Positions 1 to 9,202 of a stretch of 64,000 nucleotides of DNA are shown here, piece after piece. This DNA is from Bacteroidia bacterium (GTDB lineage Bacteria; Bacteroidota; Bacteroidia; B-17B0; Aurantibacillaceae). The notes below the pieces were generated by a model. The model saw nothing but the letters and a program-made list of their open reading frames with translations, was not told the origin of the DNA and ran no database searches. Positions within the stretch are counted from its first letter, which is position 1, and every line of letters begins with the position of its first letter. Location: positions 505,511-569,510 of the forward strand of contig JAEUTP010000017.1 in assembly GCA_016787705.1 (NCBI GenBank), given 5' to 3'. The position numbers and the translations under genes are program-made.

Positions 1-2
1 GC

Positions 3-881
3 GATGATAAGAAGAACAAAGCTAAACGCGAGGATACCACAAAGTTTGCGATTAATAACCAAAATTTAATTGAAGAAGAAGACGAAAGTCCTGATACCAC
101 CCAGATCTTATTTCCAAGTCACGACCTTTACGCCATATGGGATACCGTGTGGGCGCATCCATATAACTTTAACGAGAGTTTTAAAATGGATAGCGTTTGC
201 ATTCAATTAGTTGCGCCAGGGGATAATCCATTTGTGATGCCGTTTAAAGGAGGTAAAACAAGTGTTTTTGGATGGAGAAGATACCGCCCGCATTACGGTA
301 CGGATATAGATCTTGAGACTGGCGACCAGGTTGTTTCCGCTTTTGATGGTATGGTGCGTTTGGCTAAGTATTGTCAAGGCTATGGTAACTGTGTTATTAT
401 AAGACATAATAATGGTTTAGAAACTGTTTATGGTCACCTATCAAAAATATTAGTTGAGGCAGGTCAAACTTTAAATGCTGGTGATCTTTTAGGTTTAGGT
501 GGCAATACAGGCCGTTCACGTGGAAGCCATTTACATTTAGAATTCCGTTATTTAGGCCAGGCTTTAGATACTGAAGATTTTATTGATTACGAAAAAGGAG
601 AATTAAAAGACTATTGCTTTACGTTAAGAAAAGCAGATGTTGAGAATAAATACGACTTAAGAGCTTTACATGCTCGTCATAAAAGAGATGTGGGTTATGC
701 AAGAGCATCTAAAGGTGGAAAATATACACCGGTTGGTAAAGGTGGTATTTACCGTGTAAGAAGCGGTGATAACTTAGGTAAAATAGCAGCCCGCAATCAT
801 ACAACCATTAAATCGTTGTGTAAAAAGAACCGCATTAAAGAAACTACGGTTTTACAAATTGGGCAAAAGCTTAAAATTTAA
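3..881 (+). CDS. M23 family metallopeptidase with C-terminal LysM (5' truncated)
   Basis: The true start lies left of the window: the frame is open from base 3, and the in-frame GTG at 147 falls inside the protein. An acidic stretch is followed by a lysostaphin-type M23 zinc endopeptidase domain with the motifs HYGTDID and SRGSHLHLEFR (the HxH pair), then a basic linker and a C-terminal LysM domain starting YRVRSGDNLGKIAARN. The family cleaves peptidoglycan cross-bridges in the periplasm; LysM would bind glycan. The metal ligands appear intact, so an active enzyme is likely. Its last 11 bases overlap the convergent LRR gene. No signal peptide can be judged because the N-terminus is missing. 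Confidence 0.9.
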   Translation, partial: DDKKNKAKREDTTKFAINNQNLIEEEDESPDTTQILFPSHDLYAIWDTVWAHPYNFNESFKMDSVCIQLVAPGDNPFVMPFKGGKTSVFGWRRYRPHYGTDIDLETGDQVVSAFDGMVRLAKYCQGYGNCVIIRHNNGLETVYGHLSKILVEAGQTLNAGDLLGLGGNTGRSRGSHLHLEFRYLGQALDTEDFIDYEKGELKDYCFTLRKADVENKYDLRALHARHKRDVGYARASKGGKYTPVGKGGIYRVRSGDNLGKIAARNHTTIKSLCKKNRIKETTVLQIGQKLKI

Positions 882-1731
882 TTTCACATCCTGGTAACAG
901 GATTTTTAGCTTTTCAATTTCTTCTTTCTCCATCGGATTTCCTCTCAGATCTAACAAGGTTAAATTCTCAAGGTGACAAATAGAATCTGGCAATTTGGTT
1001 ATTTTATTCCCTCTTAATGAAATAAGGCGAAGGTTTTGAGCTTTGTAAATATCAAAAGGAATTGTTTCAATTGGATTGTTTTCTACAATTAAAACTTCCA
1101 GGTTTTGAAAACGCTCAAAGTGCTTGGTAAGATAATGAGTGTTTGTATTTGAAAGGCTTAAAAAATTAAGCGTTGTAACCCTGAATAATTGTTTTGGAAA
1201 ACTATCCATCACACAATTTTCAATACTAATATCTTTTAAATTCTTTAAAAATTTAAGCGTGGTTGGCAAAGCCAAAGTATCATCGGTGTTACCAAATTTA
1301 AACGATTGTAAACGGTTTAAATAAGCGATCTGGCTTGGAATGCTGTCAATTTTTGTGTGCTGTAATTCTAAATAGTATAATAAACCAAAAGGTTTTAAGT
1401 TGGGAGGAAAACTGGTTAGTTTGTTGTTGTATGAAGCAAAATAAACCAAATTAGTAAGCGCATCAAAACCTTTAGGGTAATCTGTCAACTCATTGCTTAG
1501 GAGTTTTAAAGCCTGCAGATCTTTTAACTTATAAAGTTTTTCGTATTGTTTTGGTTCTACTTTTTTATAACTAAGATCGAGCTTATAAACTTTTGTCTCA
1601 ATTTTTAAAGCTTCTTTAAGATCGGTGTAAACCACACAGCCGGCCGGGCCATATTTTTCAAATTCTTTTTGCGCCAATAAATTAACAGAAACAAAACAGA
1701 GCAGAAGTATTTTGAATTTTAATTTGATCAC
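871..1731 (-). CDS. Secreted leucine-rich-repeat protein
   Basis: 286 residues starting with a Sec signal peptide (MIKLKFKILLLCFVSVNLLAQ). From about residue 65 to the end there are roughly nine LRR units of the L..L..L.L..N.L..P type, for example LRLISLRGNKITKLPDSI and LTLLDLRGNPMEKEE. The repeats predict a curved protein-binding surface outside the cytoplasm; the ligand is unknown. It is the last gene of a minus-strand run (pyrD, lipoprotein, HMG-CoA lyase) with 26 bases between it and the lyase. No anchoring or T9SS domain is seen, so it is probably periplasmic or secreted. Confidence 0.85.
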   Translation of the reverse strand: MIKLKFKILLLCFVSVNLLAQKEFEKYGPAGCVVYTDLKEALKIETKVYKLDLSYKKVEPKQYEKLYKLKDLQALKLLSNELTDYPKGFDALTNLVYFASYNNKLTSFPPNLKPFGLLYYLELQHTKIDSIPSQIAYLNRLQSFKFGNTDDTLALPTTLKFLKNLKDISIENCVMDSFPKQLFRVTTLNFLSLSNTNTHYLTKHFERFQNLEVLIVENNPIETIPFDIYKAQNLRLISLRGNKITKLPDSICHLENLTLLDLRGNPMEKEEIEKLKILLPGCEIKF

Positions 1732-1757
1732 AAACCGGGTTTTAAATAATGCTCAAA

Positions 1758-2615
1758 TTAATGATAATTATTAAATATCTCCCAACTCATTTCATAACTT
1801 TTATTCAACTCTTCTTTATTTAATTTCAATCCAATATTATTTGTATTGGCAAAAAGCTCCACACTTTCGGTCGGTACATTGCCTGTAAGATCGTCAGCAG
1901 CCATCGGGCAACCACCAAAACCGTGAATGGCCACATCAAAACTGCGGCAACCGCTATCATAAGCAGCTTTTATCTTTTCCTGCGCCTCTAATTGGGTAGA
2001 GTGAAGGTGTGCCGCAAATTCAACCGTTTTTAGTTCTGGAATTAAGGCTGAGAATAATTGCTTAATACTTTCAGGATTAGAAGAACCCGTTGTATCGGCC
2101 AAAGCTAAATTATTTATACCAAGCGCATTTAATTTTTTACACCAGTCTATAGCAATATCAGCATGCCAGGCATCGCCATACGGATTACCAAAAGCCATAG
2201 AGATATAAATCAGTAATTTTTTATTGGCTTTTACGGCTAATTCCTGAATCTCTTTTACGCGTTCTAACGATTCTAAAATTGAAGAATTGGTATTACGCCG
2301 CTGAAAGGTTTCAGAAATAGAAAACGGAAAACCTAAATAGGTAATTTCTTTGTGTTGTAAAGCATCTTCTGCACCGCGTTTATTGGCAATAATAGCCAGC
2401 AATTTTGATGATGTAGAAGAAAGATCTAATTTACTCAAAACCTCTGCGGTGTCCTGCATTTGAGGAATAGCTTTTGGCGAAACAAAACTTCCAAAATCGA
2501 TGGTATCAAATCCAACTTTTAAAAGTTGGTTAATATATTTTGCTTTCAATTCTGTAGGTATCATTTGTTTAATGCCTTGCATGGCATCACGCGGACATTC
2601 AGTAATTTTTATCAT
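1758..2615 (-). CDS. mvaB: Hydroxymethylglutaryl-CoA lyase
   Basis: 285 residues of the DRE-TIM aldolase fold (HMGL-like). The family splits HMG-CoA into acetoacetate and acetyl-CoA at the end of leucine degradation. Visible motifs are the N-terminal TECPRDAMQGI (CPRD holds the metal-binding Asp and catalytic Arg), FGSFVSPKAIPQMQD, the HxH metal ligands in AAHLHST, and the glycine-rich catalytic loop GFGGCPMA with the active-site Cys. Length is close to bacterial relatives (about 300). The start ATG overlaps the stop of the upstream lipoprotein gene (ATGA), indicating translational coupling. Confidence 0.93.
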   Translation of the reverse strand: MIKITECPRDAMQGIKQMIPTELKAKYINQLLKVGFDTIDFGSFVSPKAIPQMQDTAEVLSKLDLSSTSSKLLAIIANKRGAEDALQHKEITYLGFPFSISETFQRRNTNSSILESLERVKEIQELAVKANKKLLIYISMAFGNPYGDAWHADIAIDWCKKLNALGINNLALADTTGSSNPESIKQLFSALIPELKTVEFAAHLHSTQLEAQEKIKAAYDSGCRSFDVAIHGFGGCPMAADDLTGNVPTESVELFANTNNIGLKLNKEELNKSYEMSWEIFNNYH

Positions 2616-3250
2616 AATTGCAGATCGCTAAAATTATTTATAAGGCTGTCTTTTACAGTAAAATTGCTAAGTGCTTTTGTTGCACTATCAACGGTTAGTA
2701 CTAATTTAAGTTTAAAATTTAACACTTTATAATCCGGTTCTGAAACAATAAAATGCGCAATATATTTTTTATCTTTTTTCGAATAATAGATCATTTGATC
2801 GCGCAACTTTTTTTGCTTTTTAATTTCCGGATTAGAGCGAATAATACTATCCAGTTTGGTTAAAAAAGCTGTTTCAGCATCCAGGCGATCATAAATTTCT
2901 TTGGCCATATCTTTATCATACTGTTTCTGCATCTCGGTAAAAGTGCGCTCGTTACATTTTGAGATACTGTCGCCAATTTGTTCATCTACAATACAACCGG
3001 CAGCGTATTTAAAATGAATATTATAAACTCTCTCAACGATATCCTGCGCGTTAGCATACTTTGGTGGGGGTATCATGCCCGACAATAAAATAGTATGGCT
3101 TTTTGCACTTGTAACTTTTAATGTATGGGTGTCTGTTGATTCGCTAAGCACTTCACAGGGTTCCTCAACCACAATAGTTTCAGATTCACAAGCGCTAAAA
3201 AGGCAAATGATCAAAAAACAAAAAGTACTATTTTTTATTAAGGATAGCAT
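2612..3250 (-). CDS. Hypothetical lipoprotein
   Basis: 212 residues with a signal peptide and lipobox LFSAC at residues 18-22, so it is probably a lipidated envelope protein. I do not recognise the mature domain; it is rich in charged residues, contains two Cys in the middle ([15 protein letters not shown]) and ends in short alternating stretches suggestive of beta strands. It overlaps pyrD by 23 bases at its start and the HMG-CoA lyase by 4 bases at its end, so it is cotranscribed with two metabolic genes without an obvious functional link. Confidence 0.75.
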   Translation of the reverse strand: MLSLIKNSTFCFLIICLFSACESETIVVEEPCEVLSESTDTHTLKVTSAKSHTILLSGMIPPPKYANAQDIVERVYNIHFKYAAGCIVDEQIGDSISKCNERTFTEMQKQYDKDMAKEIYDRLDAETAFLTKLDSIIRSNPEIKKQKKLRDQMIYYSKKDKKYIAHFIVSEPDYKVLNFKLKLVLTVDSATKALSNFTVKDSLINNFSDLQL

Positions 3251-4262
3251 GATTTATATCGGCAATTAGTTGTGGACCTTCATATATAAAGCCAGTGTAT
3301 AGCTGAATAAGATCGGCACCCGCTTCCAGTTTTTCCATGGCGTCGGCAGCACTATGAATACCTCCAACACCCATAATAGGAAAAGCATTATTTGAGTTTT
3401 GTTTCAGGTAACGGATAACCTCTGTACTTCTTTTGGTTAATGGTTTGCCGCTTAAGCCACCGGCCCCGTAATTTTTCAGTTCTTCTTCGGTATAATTTAA
3501 CCCTTCGCGGCTAATAGTTGTATTGGTAGCAATTACACCGGCAATATTTGTTTGTTTTACAATGTCAATGATGTCGTCAAGCTGTGTATTTGTAAGATCG
3601 GGGGCAATTTTCAGAAAAATAGGCTTAGGGTTTTTCTTTTTAAGATTAAGATCCTGTAAGGTCTTTAAGAGCTTCATCAGCGGCTCTTTTTCCTGTAGAT
3701 CTCTTAAATGTGGAGTATTTGGAGAAGAAACATTCACCACAAAATAATCTACCACATCAAACAACTCATTAAAGCAAATGATATAGTCATTAACGGCTTC
3801 CTCGTTGGGTGTTACTTTATTTTTACCAATATTTCCGCCAATGATAAGGGTCTTGTCCGTACGATTTCTTAATTTTTTAGCGGCCTCAACCACACCATGG
3901 TTATTAAATCCCATACGGTTTATCAGGGCTTCGTTTTTTACTAACCTAAACAGGCGAGGCTTATCATTTCCGGGCTGAGGTTTTGGTGTAACGGTACCAA
4001 TTTCAATAAAACCAAAGCCAAGCTTGCCTAGTTGGTTAAAAGCTATAGCATCTTTATCCAAACCGGCGGCTAAACCAACAGGATTTCTGAATTTTAAGCC
4101 TAAAATGGTTTTAGATAAGGCAGGGTTAAGGTTAATGTTACTTTTTTTGAAAAAAAGAGAAAAACCCGGTATAAATCTGCTAAATTTTAGCATTGAAAAC
4201 GTGAAATGGTGGGCGCTTTCGGGGTTTATACTAAAAAGGAATGGCTTTAAAAATTTGTACAT
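3228..4262 (-). CDS. pyrD: Dihydroorotate dehydrogenase (quinone), class 2
   Basis: 344 residues. Oxidises dihydroorotate to orotate in pyrimidine synthesis, with electrons passing through FMN to the quinone pool at the inner membrane. The N-terminal helix typical of class 2 ([19 protein letters not shown]) is present, followed by [36 protein letters not shown] and the FMN-phosphate region IMGVGGI. The catalytic Ser of class 2 enzymes sits in VNVSSPNTP. First gene of the minus-strand run; the region 4263-4412 is the divergent promoter space shared with the small lipoprotein at 4413. Confidence 0.95.
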   Translation of the reverse strand: MYKFLKPFLFSINPESAHHFTFSMLKFSRFIPGFSLFFKKSNINLNPALSKTILGLKFRNPVGLAAGLDKDAIAFNQLGKLGFGFIEIGTVTPKPQPGNDKPRLFRLVKNEALINRMGFNNHGVVEAAKKLRNRTDKTLIIGGNIGKNKVTPNEEAVNDYIICFNELFDVVDYFVVNVSSPNTPHLRDLQEKEPLMKLLKTLQDLNLKKKNPKPIFLKIAPDLTNTQLDDIIDIVKQTNIAGVIATNTTISREGLNYTEEELKNYGAGGLSGKPLTKRSTEVIRYLKQNSNNAFPIMGVGGIHSAADAMEKLEAGADLIQLYTGFIYEGPQLIADINHAILNKK

Positions 4263-4347
4263 AAACTCTGTAAATTTACGGTAAAATAGCTCTTAAAAAG
4301 GGGGCTAAACAGTAAAAATGAGTAAAAGTTTAGGATTTTTTTGATTT

Positions 4348-4381
4348 TTTGTATTTGATATTAAAAAAATTGTAGTTTTGC
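4348..4381 (+). promoter_or_regulatory. Bacteroidota-type promoter of the small Ala/Lys lipoprotein
   Basis: A TTTG (4348-4351) and a perfect -7 box TAGTTTTG (4373-4380) followed by C are separated by 21 bases, matching the Bacteroidota housekeeping consensus TTTG-N19-21-TAnnTTTG. The start codon is 32 bases after the -7 box. This is one of the two best promoter matches in the window. Confidence 0.75.
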
Positions 4382-4412
4382 ACTGAATTTAAATTTAAAC
4401 ATAAAAACTAAA

Positions 4413-4682
4413 ATGAAAAAAGTATTATCAATCGTTGCTGTAGCTGCTTTATCAGTTGCATTCGTTGCTTGCGGTCCTTCTAAAGAAGAAATCGAAAAAG
4501 CAGAAAAATTAAAACAAGATTCAATTGCTGCAGTTGAAAAAGCTAAGCAAGATTCTATCGCTGCTGCTGAAGCAGAAGCTGCTGTAGCTGCTGAAGCTGC
4601 TGCTGCTGCTGAAAAAGCAAAAGCTGATTCAGCTCGTGTTGCTGATTCATTAGCTAACGCTAAAGGTGGTAAAAAGAAATAA
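4413..4682 (+). CDS. Small Ala/Lys-rich helical lipoprotein
   Basis: 89 residues: signal peptide with lipobox FVAC, then an almost uninterrupted predicted helix made of Ala, Lys, Glu, Asp and Ser with an 11-residue period (EKLKQDSIAAV, EKAKQDSIAAA) and a GGKKK tail. The architecture (short lipidated helix ending in Lys) recalls Braun-type lipoproteins, although I see no sequence homology that proves it. It has a strong promoter, its own terminator and a narrow set of codons (GCT, GAA, AAA), all suggesting high expression. Monocistronic. Alternative: generic Bacteroidota lipoprotein of unknown role. Confidence 0.85.
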   Translation: MKKVLSIVAVAALSVAFVACGPSKEEIEKAEKLKQDSIAAVEKAKQDSIAAAEAEAAVAAEAAAAAEKAKADSARVADSLANAKGGKKK

Positions 4683-4708
4683 TTAAAAGATTAATTTCTT
4701 TAAGAAAA

Positions 4709-4740
4709 GCCTTCCGGTATTCCGGGAGGCTTTTTTATTT
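4709..4740 (+). terminator. Rho-independent terminator
   Basis: Stem GCCTTCCGG / CCGGGAGGC with loop TATT (4709-4730, one T-G pair) followed by TTTTTTATTT. It ends the lipoprotein transcript. Confidence 0.9.
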
Positions 4741-4830
4741 GAGCCTCACCCTTCCATCTCTCTACAAAGGAGAGGGAAACCGAAGTATTATACTTCCTTC
4801 TCCTTTAGAGAAGGGTTGGGGATGATGCTC
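4741..4830. repeat. Repeat family A, copy 1 (imperfect inverted repeat)
   Basis: About 90 bases with arms near 40 bases, framed by GAGC...GCTC. The left arm reads CTCACCCTTCC..CAAAGGAGAG, and the reverse complement of the right arm reads ATCATCCCCAACCC..TAAAGGAGAAGG. A second copy is at 31481-31566. It directly follows the lipoprotein terminator and encodes the last 13 or so residues and the stop codon of the minus-strand DUF2779 gene. Confidence 0.8.
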
Positions 4831-6278
4831 TGTAAAAACTCAGTCAGCTTATAAGTAGCCAAAGTATCTGTTTGGCAATAATCTATCAGGTCCTGCCTTA
4901 TAATTTCACGTTCAACGGCCTTTTCTTCATTTCTGAAGTTATCATAATAAGCCATTGCTTCCAGGCCGGAAGTGATTTTGGTATAGGTAATATCTCTCAG
5001 TAAAATACTTGAAATTGTTTTTAAAGAAAAATTGGTTTTAAATGCAGGGTTGTAATAACTAAACTCCAAAAAAATTTCAAAAAGATCAACAAACTTGTTT
5101 TTTAATTCTTCAAGCTGGGGTTTTAACTCTTCAAATAAGCGTATTAAATTATTGATCACCATTTTTTCCATAGTGCCATCGTAAACTAAAATGGTTGAAT
5201 AAGATTCCGATCTCTTAATTAAGTGTTCTGCAAAAGCTCTGCGCTCATCTTTGGTATAATCAATAAAAATATTTGAATGTGTTGTGCCATCAAAAAAGCA
5301 AACTAAATAAGGTAATTGCTCAAATGGTTTTGTACCATTTATCTTTGGTATGGCCGGCCCCCACATTTCCATATCCATTGCCGCCATTGGTTGTTTTATG
5401 CCTGATAAAAATGAAGCTATTTTTGATTTATTAACCATAGGTTTATTCTCAAAATAAGCTTGTTTTATTTTATAGATGATTTCTTTTGCATCGTGTTGTT
5501 CATTAATTTGATCGATCGTTCTAATACCACTGTTATACCATTCAAATAGTTTTTCTTTGTCTAATCCGGGCAAATGAAAAATACTATTGTCAGCTACAGT
5601 GTCTTTCCAGCAATTGCCAAAATAATCGCATTGGTAAGGTTTAAAACACTGTTTGCCAATGGCAATATTAGGGATCTTATTTTCTTCTAATACCAGTTGT
5701 GCGTTAAATAACTGAGTTTCAAAATAAGGCAAATTTTTTTCGCTTTCTTGTTTAACGCTTCGTTTTTTAAAAAGCTGTTTTGGATTTAATTCTCCTTCCA
5801 AAACATAATCCTGGTTAAGAGTAACTAAAAAAAGATCTTCAAAATTTTGTAATGAATTCTTTAAAACATAATACTGCAAACAAGCATCTTTTAAATATAT
5901 CTCCGAAATTTTAAAAGAACTTTTTACTTCATAAGCGGTGTATCTTTCATTTTCCAAACATAAAATATCTACCATTATTAAAGCAGCATTATACACAAAT
6001 GTAGCTTCGTAAATTACTGGTGTTTTATTTTCAACTAAGATTTTTGTAAGCTCCGTAGCCTCCGCAGAATTTTTAGTTTTTTTAGATACGTCAATTCCTC
6101 CCGGAAATAATGCCTGGGCCAGTTCGCCAACCTGATGTCCACGGTTAAAGGTCAGCTGTTTATCAACACTCACCTTATCACGCAGGTATGGATGCCTCTT
6201 ATAAAAAAAGAAAGCCTTTTGGCATTGTTCAAATTTTAAATAAGCGGTTTTGCTTATAAGGTCTACAGGGTTACTCAT
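4788..6278 (-). CDS. DUF2779 protein: Fe-S PD-(D/E)XK nuclease plus RNase H-like exonuclease fold
   Basis: 496 residues. The N-terminal half looks like a Cas4/RecB-type nuclease: RGHQVGELA (46-54), D104, then E117-V-K119, and four cysteines C19, C211, C217, C223 spaced as in [4Fe-4S] nucleases. The C-terminal half (about 298-490) matches the DUF2779 region with D302-M-E304 and the motif YCQTDTLATYKL, resembling DEDD-type exonucleases. The substrate is unknown for the family; a DNA or RNA processing role is inferred. No CRISPR or repair gene is adjacent. The C-terminus (SIIPNPSLKEKEV) is encoded by an intergenic repeat. Confidence 0.85.
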   Translation of the reverse strand: MSNPVDLISKTAYLKFEQCQKAFFFYKRHPYLRDKVSVDKQLTFNRGHQVGELAQALFPGGIDVSKKTKNSAEATELTKILVENKTPVIYEATFVYNAALIMVDILCLENERYTAYEVKSSFKISEIYLKDACLQYYVLKNSLQNFEDLFLVTLNQDYVLEGELNPKQLFKKRSVKQESEKNLPYFETQLFNAQLVLEENKIPNIAIGKQCFKPYQCDYFGNCWKDTVADNSIFHLPGLDKEKLFEWYNSGIRTIDQINEQHDAKEIIYKIKQAYFENKPMVNKSKIASFLSGIKQPMAAMDMEMWGPAIPKINGTKPFEQLPYLVCFFDGTTHSNIFIDYTKDERRAFAEHLIKRSESYSTILVYDGTMEKMVINNLIRLFEELKPQLEELKNKFVDLFEIFLEFSYYNPAFKTNFSLKTISSILLRDITYTKITSGLEAMAYYDNFRNEEKAVEREIIRQDLIDYCQTDTLATYKLTEFLQSIIPNPSLKEKEV

Positions 6279-6526
6279 TAATTAAGTTCCATCGCCACAA
6301 AAACGAATAAGGCAAATTTAATTGTTTTTACATAACAATTTAATAAAAAGCGACTAAGCTTTGAGCAAGCTTGTGGGTAGGTGTATAAAGCTAGCACACT
6401 AAACAGCTCAAAAGCTTACTGTGCTTTTGCCCTGCTCGATATGATATAAACATTAAAATACCGGAGAATACGATTTTTTAATTCTTAAAGAATCGTTAAC
6501 TTAGGGGCTCTTTAAAAATAACTATC
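6279..6526. other. 248-base divergent intergenic region upstream of ettA
   Basis: No gene or RNA family recognised. It separates the divergent DUF2779 and ettA genes. It holds three AAGCTT words (6356-6372 contains two around TGAGC, a third near 6413), a 7-base inverted repeat TTTGAGC/GCTCAAA (6360-6366, 6406-6412) and a small AAAAGC/GCTTTT hairpin (6410-6428). These could fold into a leader structure, but there is no sequence match to support one. Confidence 0.4.
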
Positions 6527-8224
6527 ATGTCAACAACTCCAGAAGGCCGCCAGATCATATTCAGCATGGTAAATGTATCAAAGATACATCCGCCGCAAAA
6601 ACAGGTTTTAAAAGATATCTATATCTCATTTTATTATGGCGCTAAAATTGGCGTATTAGGTTTAAATGGTTCGGGTAAATCAACGTTACTGCGCATTATG
6701 GCCGGCCTGGATAAAGATTATATTGGTGAGATACATCAATCGCCCGGCTACAGCGTTGGCATGCTGGAGCAGGAGCCAAAGTTGGATGAAGCAAAAACAG
6801 TTATAGAAGTAGTACGCGAAGGGGTTCAAAAATATGTTGATGTTTTAAATGAGTTTGAAGAGGTGAATAACAAATTTGGTGATGAAGAGATTCTTAACAA
6901 TCCTGATAAAATGGATAAGTTGATCAATCGCCAGGCGCAGCTCCAAGAGCTTATCGATCAACACGATCTATGGAATCTGGATAATCGTTTAGAGCGTTCA
7001 ATGGATGCGTTACGATGTCCTGAAAGTAATGCGTCCATTAAAGTATTATCGGGTGGTGAGCGCCGCCGCGTGGCTTTATGTCGCTTACTTTTACAAGAGC
7101 CGGATATTTTATTACTGGATGAGCCTACCAATCACCTCGATGCTGAAAGCGTTGATTGGTTAGAACAACATTTGCAACAATACAAAGGTACCATCATTGC
7201 AGTAACCCACGATCGTTACTTTTTAGATAATGTAGCGGGATGGATTCTTGAGCTTGACCGTGGAGAAGGTATTCCGTGGAAAGGCAATTACAGCAGTTGG
7301 TTAGAGCAAAAAGGCCAGCGTTTAAAACAAGAAGAGAAAACAGAAAGCAAACGTCAGAAAGTTTTAGCGCGTGAGTTAGATTGGATTCGCCAGGGTGTTA
7401 AAGGCCGTGGGGTAAAACAAAAAGCACGTTTAAATAATTACGAGAAAATGATGGGCGAGGATATTAAGAATAAAGAAGAGAATTTAGAGATCTTTATTCC
7501 TAATGGTCCGCGCCTTGGTAACGAAGTTATTGAAGCCAATGAAGTTTCAAAAGCTTTTGGTGACCGATTGTTATATGAGCATTTAAATTTTAAATTGCCT
7601 CCTGCGGGCATTGTTGGTATTATAGGGCCAAACGGTGCGGGTAAAACAACTTTGTTTCGCATGATAATGGGAGAAGAAAAACCAACTAGCGGTACTTTTG
7701 CAGTTGGACCAACGGTTAAGATCTCATATGTTGATCAAAATCATAAAGAACTTGATCCCAACAAAACAGTGTATGATGTAATTAGCGGAGGTTTGGATAA
7801 TTTAATGCTTGGTGGCAGACCAATGAATTCAAGGGCGTATATCTCACGTTTTAATTTTGCGGGCAGCGACCAGGGTAAAAAAGTTTCTGTACTATCTGGT
7901 GGCGAACGTAACCGTTTACATTTGGCAATGGCTTTAAAAGAGGAAGGTAACGTATTGTTACTGGATGAGCCAACCAACGATCTGGATGTAAACACACTTC
8001 GCGCTCTGGAAGAAGGTTTAGAGAATTTTGCAGGTTGTGCAGTAATCATTAGCCACGACCGATGGTTCTTAGATCGTGTGTGTACACACATTTTAGCTTT
8101 TGAAGGTGATAGCAGTGTGTATTGGTTTGAAGGTGGATACAGTGAATACGAAGAGAATCGTAAAAAACGCTTAGGAAATGTTGAACCAAAACGCCCACGT
8201 TATAAAAAACTGGCTGTAAAATAA
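6527..8224 (+). CDS. ettA: Energy-dependent translational throttle protein EttA (ABC-F)
   Basis: 565 residues with two ABC ATPase domains and no membrane segments. Domain 1: Walker A GLNGSGKST, signature LSGGERRR, Walker B ILLLDEPTNHLD. Domain 2: Walker A GPNGAGKTT, signature LSGGERNR, Walker B VLLLDEPTNDLD. The basic arm/linker (about 270-325) and the N-terminus (IIFSMVNVSKIHPP) match EttA rather than Uup or ribosome-protection ABC-Fs. EttA binds the ribosomal E site and gates the first peptide bond according to ATP/ADP. Length is typical (about 555-565). Confidence 0.96.
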   Translation: MSTTPEGRQIIFSMVNVSKIHPPQKQVLKDIYISFYYGAKIGVLGLNGSGKSTLLRIMAGLDKDYIGEIHQSPGYSVGMLEQEPKLDEAKTVIEVVREGVQKYVDVLNEFEEVNNKFGDEEILNNPDKMDKLINRQAQLQELIDQHDLWNLDNRLERSMDALRCPESNASIKVLSGGERRRVALCRLLLQEPDILLLDEPTNHLDAESVDWLEQHLQQYKGTIIAVTHDRYFLDNVAGWILELDRGEGIPWKGNYSSWLEQKGQRLKQEEKTESKRQKVLARELDWIRQGVKGRGVKQKARLNNYEKMMGEDIKNKEENLEIFIPNGPRLGNEVIEANEVSKAFGDRLLYEHLNFKLPPAGIVGIIGPNGAGKTTLFRMIMGEEKPTSGTFAVGPTVKISYVDQNHKELDPNKTVYDVISGGLDNLMLGGRPMNSRAYISRFNFAGSDQGKKVSVLSGGERNRLHLAMALKEEGNVLLLDEPTNDLDVNTLRALEEGLENFAGCAVIISHDRWFLDRVCTHILAFEGDSSVYWFEGGYSEYEENRKKRLGNVEPKRPRYKKLAVK

Positions 8225-8276
8225 TTAGTAATTAATTAAAAAAAAGATATATTTATACTTACTAAAAAAACAACTT

Positions 8277-9176
8277 ATGAATAATTTTAATGCATCAAAA
8301 GTTTTAATTCCGGTAGATTTTAGCGACACATCTATGTTAGCTATTAAACATGGCGCTTTTACGGCGCAATTAACCCAGGGTAATGTGTATTTATTACACG
8401 TTATCAATATCCAGTTTTTTTCGCAGGATGTATTTTTGCCTTCTGTAAGCGTGCATAAACAAACAGATTTTGAAAAAATCGCACAAGATAGATTAGTGGA
8501 ATTGGGAAAACAAGTTACATCAGAATATGGTGTAAAAGTAGAATGCATTACTAAAATTGGTTCACCGAATAAAGAGATTACTGAAATTGCTAAAGAAATT
8601 GGCGCTACTTTGATCGTTATGGGTACACATGGTTACTCTGCCATTGAAGAATTGGTAATTGGAAGTACAGCTTTAAAAGTTATTACAAAAGCACCTTGCC
8701 CAACAATGGCTATGAATAGTGATGCCGATCATAAAGGGTACAGTAAAATATTAATTCCAATTGATACAAGTGCGCATTCCCGTCAAAAAGTAAATTATGC
8801 TGTAACTATGGCAAAGAATTTTAGCGCTTCTGTTCATGCTGTAGCTTTGTTGGATAGTAATGAAGAAACTGAAAAGCCAGCAATGGAATTGATCTTGCAT
8901 CAAATAGAAAATGTTACTAAAAAAGAAGGTGTATCTTATCATCATGATGTAATTTCTAAAGTAAAGAACCGTGCCACTTCAACTGTAGAGTACGCTAATA
9001 AAATTGGTGCAGATCTTATTGTTATTATGACCGACCAGGATGCCGAATTAAGTGGTTTCTTTTTAGGACCATATTCGCAACAGGTAATTCATTTAAGTAA
9101 AGTACCTGTAATATGTATTCGTCCGGTTGAATCAGATACGGCTTTAAGTATTTTAGGTGGAACAAGCGGTATCTAA
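8277..9176 (+). CDS. Universal stress protein with two UspA domains
   Basis: 299 residues: two tandem UspA folds (about 5-140 and 155-285). Domain 1 starts SKVLIPVDFSDTS and contains the ATP-binding loop GTHGYSAIEELVIGSTA (GxxG-x9-GS/T). Domain 2 starts SKILIPIDTSAHS, but the matching loop is degenerate (MTDQDAELSGFFLGPYS), so probably only the first domain binds nucleotide. The role is cytosolic stress tolerance; the exact partner is unknown. It lies 52 bases after ettA; an imperfect -7-like TATATTTA (8248-8255) may give it its own promoter. Confidence 0.92.
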   Translation: MNNFNASKVLIPVDFSDTSMLAIKHGAFTAQLTQGNVYLLHVINIQFFSQDVFLPSVSVHKQTDFEKIAQDRLVELGKQVTSEYGVKVECITKIGSPNKEITEIAKEIGATLIVMGTHGYSAIEELVIGSTALKVITKAPCPTMAMNSDADHKGYSKILIPIDTSAHSRQKVNYAVTMAKNFSASVHAVALLDSNEETEKPAMELILHQIENVTKKEGVSYHHDVISKVKNRATSTVEYANKIGADLIVIMTDQDAELSGFFLGPYSQQVIHLSKVPVICIRPVESDTALSILGGTSGI

Positions 9177-9202
9177 TTTTATTTAAACAGTAAATTATAT
9201 TT

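Noticed and set aside
6356..6428. Possible structured RNA from AAGCTT repeats upstream of ettA.
   Set aside because: Stems are short and weak; no covariation or family match available.
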